A stretch of DNA of 5,264 bases, taken from assembly GCA_021793495.1 (NCBI GenBank), contig JAJYSQ010000172.1, positions 1-5,264 of the forward strand. Reading direction: 5' to 3'. Of this stretch, positions 1-5,264 are shown piece after piece. The notes beneath the pieces are model-generated. The model had not been told where the DNA came from, ran no database searches, and saw only the letters and a list, made by a program, of their open reading frames with translations. Source of the stretch: Actinomycetes bacterium (GTDB lineage Bacteria > Actinomycetota > Actinomycetes > JAJYSQ01). How positions within the stretch are numbered: position 1 is the first letter of the stretch; each line of letters opens with the position of its first letter. Both the position numbers and the translations under genes were made by a program.

Positions 1-1025
1 GCACCGCGGCGCTGGTCGCGGGCGGTGGCGCCCTCAGGGTGCCCACGGCCGTCTGGTCGAGGAGTGTCGCGGCGCGCTTTGGCCTGGTGACCGGGAGCTG
101 GCGTGCCTTCTGGCGGGACGCGGCGGTCACCACGGTGCTGGGGCTCGCGGTGGTCGTGACGGTCATGGCGGGGGTGTATGCCCTCGTGGAGGCGGCGCCC
201 GGGATCTGGTGGGTGCCCGCCGGGCTCGGTGTGGCCGCACTGGTGGTCGTCGGCTCTCTGGTGATCCCGGTCGTCGTCGAGCCGATGTTCAACCGGTTCG
301 CCCCGATGCCCGACGGGCCGTTGCGGACCGAGCTGCTGCAGCTCGCCGGTCGAGCCGGGGTCCGGGTCGGTCAGGTGCTGGTCGCCGACGCCTCGAGGCG
401 CAGCCGCGCGCTGAACGCCTACGTCTCGGGCCTGGGCGCCACCCGTCGGATCGTGGTGTACGACACGTTGCTGGCCGGAGCACCCCCGGAGGAGGTGGTG
501 GTCGTGGTCGCCCACGAGCTCGGCCACGTGCGTCATCATGACGTGGCCCGGGCAACGGCAGGATCGGCCGTGGGCGCGGCACTGGCACCGTGGGGCGTGG
601 CCGTCGTGATGAGGTGGTCGTGGCTGCTCGGCCGCACCGGGGTCGGCGGGTTGCGCGACGGCCGATCGGTGGTCGTGGTGCTGGGCCTCGCCGAGCTGGC
701 CGGGATCGCGCTGGAGCCGCTGGCTGCCCTGCTCAGCCGCCGGACCGAGGCGCGCGCCGACCGGTTCGCCCTGCACCTGACCGGCCAGGCCGAGACGTTC
801 GCCCGCCTGCAACGCCGGCTCGCCGTGACGAACCTCGTCGAGCTTCCGCCACCGCGGTGGGAGCGGGTGCTGGTGGCCACCCACCCCGACGCCCTGACCC
901 GGATCCAGGTGGCGCGGGCCTACGCCGCGTCCACGAGCCGGCGGGTACCGGGGCTGGCGCCTTCGACGGTGGCTGCCCGGGCCACCCCGGGGTCGCCGGA
1001 CGGGGCGGGCGCGCCGGGCCGCTAG
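1..1025 (+). CDS. M48 family (Ste24/CAAX-protease-like) membrane zinc metallopeptidase, 5' partial
   Basis: This is an integral-membrane zinc protease of the M48A (Ste24) type. The reading frame is open to the left edge (from base 3), so the start lies outside; about 340 residues are visible against roughly 400-430 usual for the family. Residues below are numbered from an in-frame GTG at 39, which is probably internal. The zinc motif HELGH is at 159-163 (bases 513-527), and the third ligand is probably E237 in EARAD (747-761). Other family hallmarks are EPMFNRFAPMPDG (81-93), NAYVSGLG plus RRIVVYDTLL (126-145) and THPD near the end (281-284). Hydrophobic stretches at about 31-52, 59-80, 172-192 and 210-231 fit the Ste24 topology. 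The last ~30 residues are a Pro/Ala/Gly-rich tail, probably disordered. Bacteria generally lack CAAX prenylation, so a membrane protein quality-control or processing role like that of HtpX is inferred; the substrate is unknown. The stop lies nine bases before pimB, suggesting cotranscription. Confidence 0.93.
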   Translation, partial: TAALVAGGGALRVPTAVWSRSVAARFGLVTGSWRAFWRDAAVTTVLGLAVVVTVMAGVYALVEAAPGIWWVPAGLGVAALVVVGSLVIPVVVEPMFNRFAPMPDGPLRTELLQLAGRAGVRVGQVLVADASRRSRALNAYVSGLGATRRIVVYDTLLAGAPPEEVVVVVAHELGHVRHHDVARATAGSAVGAALAPWGVAVVMRWSWLLGRTGVGGLRDGRSVVVVLGLAELAGIALEPLAALLSRRTEARADRFALHLTGQAETFARLQRRLAVTNLVELPPPRWERVLVATHPDALTRIQVARAYAASTSRRVPGLAPSTVAARATPGSPDGAGAPGR

Positions 1026-1027
1026 GG
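1024..1027 (+). promoter_or_regulatory. Weak ribosome binding site for pimB
   Basis: AGGG overlaps the TAG stop of the upstream protease gene and lies seven bases before the GTG at 1035. It is only a partial Shine-Dalgarno match. Its position over the stop codon suggests that pimB translation is coupled to the protease gene. It supports the GTG at 1035 over the next in-frame GTG at 1053, which would remove residues just before the conserved TNDFPP motif. Confidence 0.45.
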
Positions 1028-1034
1028 TTCCCCG

Positions 1035-2171
1035 GTGCCCGGTCGGCTTCTCGTGGTCACCAACGACTTCCCCCCGCGCGCCGGTGGCATCCAGGCGTTC
1101 GTGGCGAACCTGCTGGCCCGGCTCCCGGCGTCCTCGGTCGTGGTGTACGCCTCGTCCTCCCCCGGGGCCGCGGCGTACGACGCGTCCCTGCCGTACCTGG
1201 TGGTACGCGACCCGACCACGATGCTGCTGCCCACCCCGGTCGTGGCGCGCCGGGTCCGCGCGATCGCCCGGGCCGAGGGAACCGGATCGGTGTGGTTCGG
1301 CGCCGCCGCCCCCTTGGGCCTGCTGGCCCGAGGGCTGCGACGCTCGGGAGCGGATCGGCTGGTGGCCACCACGCACGGCCACGAGGCAGGGTGGGCGGCA
1401 CTGCCCGGGGGACGTTCGGTGCTGCACCGGATCGGCGAGGACGTCGACGTGCTGACCTACCTGGGGGAGTACACCCGGCGGCGGATCGCCCGGGCGCTGT
1501 CGGCCCGGGCGGCGGGGGCCATGGTCGCGCTGCCCCCGGGCGTGGACACCGCGGTGTTCCACCCGGGTGCGGGCGGGACGTCGATCCGCCAGCGGCACGG
1601 GCTGGCGGGCCGTGCGGTGGTGGTGTGCGTCTCCCGCCTGGTGCCCCGCAAGGGTCAGGACGTGCTGATCCGAGCGCTGCCGCAGATCCGGCGTCGAGTC
1701 CCCGACGCCGCCGTGCTCCTGGTGGGCGACGGTCCCTACCGGCCCCGCCTGGAGCGGCTGGTCGCCGAGCTCCGGCTGGAGCCCCACGTCCGGTTCACCG
1801 GGTCGGTGCCCTGGTCCGAGCTACCCGCTCACTACGACGCCGGCGACGTGTTCGCCATGCCGGCGCGTACCCGCCGGGGGGGACTGGACGTGGAGGGGCT
1901 GGGGATCGTCTACCTGGAGGCATCGGCCACCGGGCTGGCCGTCGTGGCCGGTGACTCAGGAGGCGCCCCGGACGCCGTTCTGGACGGGCGTACCGGTATG
2001 GTCGTGCCAGGACGTCGGGTGGAGCTGGTGGCTGACCACGTCGCCGGGTTGCTGGCCGACCCAGGACGGGCCGCGGTGCTGGGTCGAGCCGGCCGGGAGT
2101 GGGTCAGTGCCGAGTGGGGTTGGGACCGGTTGGCGGCCCGGCTGGCCCGGGCGTGCGGGATCGCGGGCTGA
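1035..2171 (+). CDS. pimB: GT4 glycosyltransferase, PimB'-type phosphatidylinositol mannoside alpha-1,6-mannosyltransferase
   Basis: This is a complete GT-B fold, retaining GT4 enzyme of 378 residues, close to the ~380 of PimB' proteins. PimB' transfers mannose from GDP-mannose to PIM1 (or its acylated form) at the cytoplasmic face of the membrane, an early step toward PIMs, lipomannan and lipoarabinomannan. Visible motifs are TNDFPPRAGGIQ (9-20) with the N-terminal Gly-rich loop, VWFGAAAPLGLLA (86-98), THGHEAGW (113-120), LPPGVDTAVFHP (166-177), SRLVPRKGQD with R201 and K206 expected to bind the donor phosphates (200-209), FAMPARTR (273-280), and the E-x7-E motif E287/E295 in DVEGLGIVYLEA. 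SGGAPDAV (308-315) and GREWVSAEWGWD (353-364) also match the family as I remember it. The GTG start is chosen because it leaves a normal short lead into the first beta strand. A seven-G run (1876-1882) lies in the RTRRGG region, but the frame continues normally through it. A related GT4 acting on another lipid acceptor cannot be excluded. Confidence 0.9.
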   Translation: MPGRLLVVTNDFPPRAGGIQAFVANLLARLPASSVVVYASSSPGAAAYDASLPYLVVRDPTTMLLPTPVVARRVRAIARAEGTGSVWFGAAAPLGLLARGLRRSGADRLVATTHGHEAGWAALPGGRSVLHRIGEDVDVLTYLGEYTRRRIARALSARAAGAMVALPPGVDTAVFHPGAGGTSIRQRHGLAGRAVVVCVSRLVPRKGQDVLIRALPQIRRRVPDAAVLLVGDGPYRPRLERLVAELRLEPHVRFTGSVPWSELPAHYDAGDVFAMPARTRRGGLDVEGLGIVYLEASATGLAVVAGDSGGAPDAVLDGRTGMVVPGRRVELVADHVAGLLADPGRAAVLGRAGREWVSAEWGWDRLAARLARACGIAG

Positions 2172-2177
2172 TCTGGC

Positions 2178-2807
2178 TCATGCGGGCCGGCGCAGCAGCC
2201 CCAGGCGCAGCGCGGTCATCAGGGCCTGGGCGCGGTTGGCGGCGCCGAGCTTCTGGTACAGCTTGGAGATGTGGGTCTTGGTCGTCGACTCGCTGATGTA
2301 GAGCCGGCGTGAGATCTGGGCGACCGCCAGCCCGTCGGCGAGCAGGATGAGGACCTCGCGCTCCCGCCCGGACAGCTGAGGACCGGTCGGCTCGAGCCGT
2401 CGGCGCATCGCCTCGGCCAGGTCTGCGGCGGCGAACGACCGGGGGGAGACCGCCGCGTGCCGGGCAGCGGCCACCACGTCGTCGGCCGGTACGTCCTTGG
2501 GCACGAACGCTGACGCCCCGGCCTCCAAGGCGCCGAACAGCGCCTCGTCCCCGGCGTACATGGTCAGGACGACGATGCCGAGCTGGGGGTGTCGGGCCCG
2601 TAGCGCCCGTGCGGCGTCCAGCCCGGACCCGTCGGGCAGGCGTACGTCGAGCACGACGACATCCGGCTGGTGGTGAGCGACCGCCGCCAGCCCGTCGGCG
2701 ATCGTGGCCGCTTCCGCGACCACCGCGGTGTCTCCGGCCCGTTCGAAGGCCCGGCGCAGTCCCTGACGGATCAGGTCATGGTCATCGACCAGCACGACGC
2801 TCAGCAC
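2178..2807 (-). CDS. NarL/FixJ-family response regulator with LuxR-type HTH
   Basis: This is a complete two-component response regulator of 209 residues, typical for the NarL family. The receiver domain (about 3-118) has the acidic pair D8/D9, phosphoacceptor D54 in VVLDVRLPDGSG, conserved T82 in VVLTMY and K104 in PKD. The C-terminal LuxR/GerE helix-turn-helix covers about 144-205: LSGREREVL starts it and ISESTTKTHISKLYQKLG holds the recognition helix. It is expected to bind DNA as a dimer after phosphorylation by the kinase encoded just upstream. The start is the GTG at 2807, seven bases after a perfect AGGAGG; the frame stays open further upstream, but that part overlies the kinase gene and resembles no receiver sequence. 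The GTG and the kinase stop share GTGCTGA, so translation is probably coupled. The gene converges on pimB with six bases between the stop codons. Target genes cannot be told from the window. Confidence 0.95.
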   Translation of the reverse strand: MLSVVLVDDHDLIRQGLRRAFERAGDTAVVAEAATIADGLAAVAHHQPDVVVLDVRLPDGSGLDAARALRARHPQLGIVVLTMYAGDEALFGALEAGASAFVPKDVPADDVVAAARHAAVSPRSFAAADLAEAMRRRLEPTGPQLSGREREVLILLADGLAVAQISRRLYISESTTKTHISKLYQKLGAANRAQALMTALRLGLLRRPA

Positions 2808-4531
2808 CGCTGTCCCTCCTCGATCCGGTCCGACGTCCCTGCCGGGGCGTCGCTGGGGCGGGCGGGCCCGCCGAGGACGACCTCGGCGATGGTTCCACCG
2901 CCTGGGCGACCACGTACGTCCAGCTGCCCACCGATACGTTCGGCACGTTCGCGCATGATCTGCAGTCCGAACGAGTCGATGCGTGCCCCGCTCAGCCCGC
3001 GGCCGTCGTCGGCGACCCGCAGGATGGCCCTCGGCGGGTCGACCCGACAGGTGACCCACAGGTGCGTGGCCCGGGCATGCTTGCGGGCGTTGGTGATCGC
3101 CTCCTGGGCGATGCGCAGCAGCTCGCTCTCGGTGGCGACCGGCAGCCGCCGTGGGGTCTCGTCCAGCTCCAGGTGGATGGCGAAGGGCGAGGATGCACCC
3201 ACCTGCTGCAGGTAGTCGGACAGGGCCGTTCCCAGGCCGGCGGCCCGGGAGACGTGGGCCCGCAGGTCGAAGATGGACAGCCGCAGCTCGCCGACCATGC
3301 GGGTCACCTCCCCGCGCAGCTGGCGCAGCCCCGCGGCCATCTCCGGGTCAGCGGTGGCCGCCGCGGTCATGTCGTCGATCAGGTAGCCGAGGCTCGCCAG
3401 CTCCTGGGCGATCCCGTCGTGGATCTCGCGGGCCAGCCGTCTGCGCTCCTCGGAGGTGGCCAGCTGACGGATCTCGGCGAACAGCAGGGCTGTCTCCAGC
3501 CGCACGGCCAGTGGGTCCACGATGTTCGTCGCCGCGGTCAGCCGAGCGGAGCCGTACGGGTTGGCCGGCGTGTCGGTCAGGCTGATCACCCCGAACGTGC
3601 GCCCGGCCATGCGCAGGGGGATCAGGCAGGTCGCCCCGGGTGAGCCGTCCAGGCCGTGCTCCAGGGCGACAGCGGTGCCGGTGGCCAGCACGTGGCCCAC
3701 CGCCGGGTCGGTCTCGCTCGGCGCCGGGAGGACCTCGGGGCCGTCGTGGGCGATCGGCACGAGCACGCCGCCGGGGGAGCGGACGTGCACCTCGGCCCTG
3801 CGGTACCCGACTGCCGAACGCAGCTCGGCCAGGGATGCCTCGGTGATCGTCACCGGGTCCAGCCCGTCGTCGAGCTGGCGGGTCACCTCGCGCAGCTGGG
3901 CGAGCAGCCGGTAGGCCGCCCGGTAGGGGGCGGCCGCCTGGTGGTCCTGGGCGAGCTGGATGCGCCGCACCCACGCGCCGAGCAGCCCCATCGCCAGCGC
4001 GGTCAGCAGCCACTGGCTGGCCGCCGAGGTGTAGGTCGCTGAACCGGTGCTGCCGATCCTGCCGAGGCGTATGGCGGTGAGCACCACGGTCTGCGCGCCC
4101 ACGGCGAACGTCGCGATGGTGGTCCCACCGGCCAGGCCCGCGGCCAGCGCGGGGGCCATCAGGTACGGGAGGACGATCGCCGGAGCGTACGCACCGGCCG
4201 CCACCAAGGCCCCCAGGGCCGCTTCGGACACCGGCTGGGCCAGTGCCAGCCACCGGGCGGTCACCGGCAGGCTGCCCGCCACGGCGACGGCTGCGAGCAG
4301 GCCCAACGTGCGCGGGACCCCGGCTCGACCGAGATCGCCAGCCAGGGCCGTCTGGGTGACGACCAGCACGACCAGGGCCAACCGCGCCCAGACGACGCTA
4401 CGTGCGCCGCGCACCGCGTCCTGACGGGGCAGGACGCGCCCGACCGACGCCCACGCCGGAGCGGACAGTCCCCGCCGTACGCGCGTCCTGGACGGGCGCG
4501 GTCGCTCGCGGGCATGCTGGGCGCCGCTCAT
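2801..4531 (-). CDS. Membrane-bound GAF-domain sensor histidine kinase (HPK7, HisKA_3/HATPase_c)
   Basis: This is a complete 576-residue sensor kinase, the likely partner of the response regulator it overlaps. A basic, Arg-rich cytoplasmic N-terminus (1-50) is followed by about five hydrophobic segments (roughly 50-66, 75-96, 102-133, 137-155, 172-189), then a GAF-like domain (about 205-350). The HisKA_3 dimerisation helix carries phospho-acceptor H371 in REIHDGIAQELASLGY; the Asp after the His is typical of this class. The ATPase domain shows the N box EAITNARKHA (N481), the G1 box DDGRG (508-512) and GRPGGGT (541-547). All residues needed for activity appear present. There is no sizeable extracellular sensor domain, so the stimulus is probably sensed within the membrane or by the GAF domain; the ligand is unknown. 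The ATG at 4531 is the only good start seen, though its ribosome site is poor. The ligase stop is 48 bases upstream, so cotranscription is possible. Confidence 0.95.
   Translation of the reverse strand: MSGAQHARERPRPSRTRVRRGLSAPAWASVGRVLPRQDAVRGARSVVWARLALVVLVVTQTALAGDLGRAGVPRTLGLLAAVAVAGSLPVTARWLALAQPVSEAALGALVAAGAYAPAIVLPYLMAPALAAGLAGGTTIATFAVGAQTVVLTAIRLGRIGSTGSATYTSAASQWLLTALAMGLLGAWVRRIQLAQDHQAAAPYRAAYRLLAQLREVTRQLDDGLDPVTITEASLAELRSAVGYRRAEVHVRSPGGVLVPIAHDGPEVLPAPSETDPAVGHVLATGTAVALEHGLDGSPGATCLIPLRMAGRTFGVISLTDTPANPYGSARLTAATNIVDPLAVRLETALLFAEIRQLATSEERRRLAREIHDGIAQELASLGYLIDDMTAAATADPEMAAGLRQLRGEVTRMVGELRLSIFDLRAHVSRAAGLGTALSDYLQQVGASSPFAIHLELDETPRRLPVATESELLRIAQEAITNARKHARATHLWVTCRVDPPRAILRVADDGRGLSGARIDSFGLQIMRERAERIGGQLDVRGRPGGGTIAEVVLGGPARPSDAPAGTSDRIEEGQRC
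2815..2820 (-). promoter_or_regulatory. Consensus ribosome binding site of the response regulator
   Basis: The minus strand reads AGGAGG here, seven bases before the GTG at 2807. It lies inside the last codons of the kinase gene and fixes the regulator start. It would allow the regulator to be translated strongly as well as by coupling to the kinase. Confidence 0.85.
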
Positions 4532-4579
4532 GAACGGTGCATCGGCGTCCTGCGCCCGGCCTTGACCGGCCGCTGGGGC
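4532..4579. other. 48-base spacer between acyl-CoA ligase and kinase genes
   Basis: This is the longest gene-free stretch in the window. It holds a short GC-only inverted repeat, CGGCC at 4557-4561 and GGCCG at 4568-4572 around a six-base loop, without a U-tract. That is too weak to call a terminator. No -10/-35 pair is clear on the minus strand, and the nearest AGGA lies 16 bases before the kinase ATG, too far for a normal Shine-Dalgarno. Read-through from the ligase gene into the kinase gene is plausible. Confidence 0.5.
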
Positions 4580-5264
4580 TCAGTGGTAGAGCTCGGCGAT
4601 CATCTCGGCGTACCGGGAGGTGATCACCGCACGCTTCAGCTTCAGGCTCGGGGTCAGCTCACCACCGGCCTCGGTGAAGTCTGCCGGCAGGATGCGGAAC
4701 TTCTTGATCGCCTCGGCGTGGGAGACCGCGCGGTTGGCCTCAGCCACCGCTGCGGCGATCTCCGCGACCAGGTCGGGGTCGTCCACCAGCCGCGCGGGGA
4801 GGGTGTTCGGCTTGCCCCGCAGCCGGCACCAACCCGGCAGTGCCTCGTCGTCCAGCGTGATCAAGGCGGCGATGAACGGTCGTCCGTCTCCCACCACGAT
4901 CGCCTGGCTGACCAGCGGGTGGGACCGTAGCCGGTCCTCCAGCACCGCGGGGGCGACGTTCTTGCCCCCGGCGGTGACCAGCAGCTCCTTCTTCCGGCCG
5001 GTGATCACGACCGATCCGCCGGGGCCCAGCACGCCGAGGTCCCCGGTTCGGAACCACCCCTCGGGGTCGAACGCCTCGGTGGTGGCGGTCGGGTTGTTCC
5101 AGTAGCCGCGGAACACCGACTCGCCGCGCATCAGGACCTCCCCGTCGTCGGCGATCCGGACGGTCAGCCCGGGGATCGGCGGGCCGACGCTACCCATCAC
5201 GACCCGGTCCGGTCGGTTCACCGTGGCCGCCGCGGTCGTCTCGGTCAGCCCGTACCCCTCCAGC
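4580..5264 (-). CDS. AMP-forming long-chain fatty acyl-CoA ligase (FadD15-like), 5' partial
   Basis: This is the C-terminal part of an ANL-superfamily acyl-CoA synthetase, which activates a fatty acid with ATP to acyl-AMP and then forms the CoA thioester. The frame is open to the right edge, giving 227 visible residues (numbered here from base 5263) of a protein usually near 600. The visible part starts in the A5 motif, EGYGLTETT (2-10). It continues with [11 protein letters not shown] (51-61), GWFRTGDLG (69-77; D75 expected to bind the AMP ribose), the hinge motif [17 protein letters not shown] (89-105) and the A10 motif LTPSLKLKR (203-211), where K208 is the likely catalytic lysine. The A8 wording with NVAP and the LTPSLKLKR ending fit long-chain enzymes of the FadD15 type rather than acetyl-CoA synthetases. 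Chain length cannot be fixed because most of the acyl-binding region is outside. It is on the same strand as the kinase and regulator and may head their operon. Confidence 0.93.
   Translation of the reverse strand, partial: LEGYGLTETTAAATVNRPDRVVMGSVGPPIPGLTVRIADDGEVLMRGESVFRGYWNNPTATTEAFDPEGWFRTGDLGVLGPGGSVVITGRKKELLVTAGGKNVAPAVLEDRLRSHPLVSQAIVVGDGRPFIAALITLDDEALPGWCRLRGKPNTLPARLVDDPDLVAEIAAAVAEANRAVSHAEAIKKFRILPADFTEAGGELTPSLKLKRAVITSRYAEMIAELYH

Noticed and set aside
1876..1882. Seven-G run in pimB as a phase-variation or frameshift site
   Set aside because: The frame runs on through the conserved E-x7-E motif without a break, and G runs of this size are not rare in such GC-rich genes.
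590..1954. Long plus-strand open frame (454 codons) across the protease and pimB genes
   Set aside because: Its translation is an Arg/Gly/Pro/Ala-rich sequence with no domain pattern, and it lies out of frame over two genes with clear motifs. Such frames are expected at this GC content.
2324..2701. 18-base direct repeat (2324-2341 and 2684-2701), exactly 360 bases apart
   Set aside because: Both copies lie in frame in the regulator gene and encode a similar ADGLA segment in the receiver and in the HTH domain. Shared amino acids plus strong codon bias explain it better than a functional repeat.
2808..3059. N-terminal extension of the response regulator frame
   Set aside because: The 84 extra codons overlie the kinase C-terminus and resemble no domain, while the consensus ribosome site and the normal receiver start both point to the GTG at 2807.
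2609..3643. Plus-strand open frame (344 codons) antisense to the regulator and kinase
   Set aside because: The product is low in recognisable motifs and rich in Gln/Gly/Arg, which fits the complement of GC-biased codons. The minus strand encodes complete signature domains here.
3348..4253. Minus-strand open frame (301 codons) within the kinase gene in another frame
   Set aside because: Arg/Pro/Gly-rich shadow of the kinase coding sequence without motifs or a ribosome site.
4557..4572. Small inverted repeat after the acyl-CoA ligase gene as a terminator
   Set aside because: The stem is five base pairs with a six-base loop and no U-tract on either strand. In DNA this GC-rich such short stems occur often by chance.

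Overview
The window is a dense, very GC-rich stretch (around 70% or more by eye) with strong G/C bias at third codon positions and GTG as well as ATG starts. The protein families point to an actinomycete (Actinomycetota). The strongest pointer is a close relative of PimB, the mannosyltransferase of phosphatidylinositol mannoside (PIM) synthesis. Genus cannot be settled from this sequence. No tRNA, rRNA, CRISPR, insertion sequence, phage gene or other mobile element was seen.

Layout: two rightward genes meet three leftward genes. (1) Positions 1-1025, plus strand: the C-terminal ~340 residues of a multi-pass membrane M48 (Ste24/CAAX-protease-like) zinc metallopeptidase; its start lies before the window. 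(2) 1035-2171, plus strand: a complete GT4 glycosyltransferase of the PimB' type, nine bases downstream and probably in the same operon. (3) 2178-2807, minus strand: a complete NarL/LuxR-type response regulator, converging on pimB with only six bases between the stops. (4) 2801-4531, minus strand: its membrane-bound GAF-domain histidine kinase (HPK7/HisKA_3 class), overlapping the regulator by 7 bases. (5) 4580-5264, minus strand: the C-terminal 227 residues of an AMP-forming long-chain fatty acyl-CoA ligase (FadD15-like), whose start lies beyond the right edge.

How they fit together: PimB and the acyl-CoA ligase both bear on membrane lipid and glycolipid metabolism, the M48 protease is a candidate for membrane protein turnover, and the two-component system sits between them. 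From memory, M. tuberculosis has fadD15 (Rv2187) and pimB' (Rv2188c) as convergent neighbours. Here the same pair flanks a kinase/regulator cassette, which suggests, but does not prove, a role in envelope control. No gene-free stretch exceeds 50 bases. I see no clear new biological system: the window looks like well-ordered core actinobacterial chromosome whose most interesting aspect is gene arrangement.
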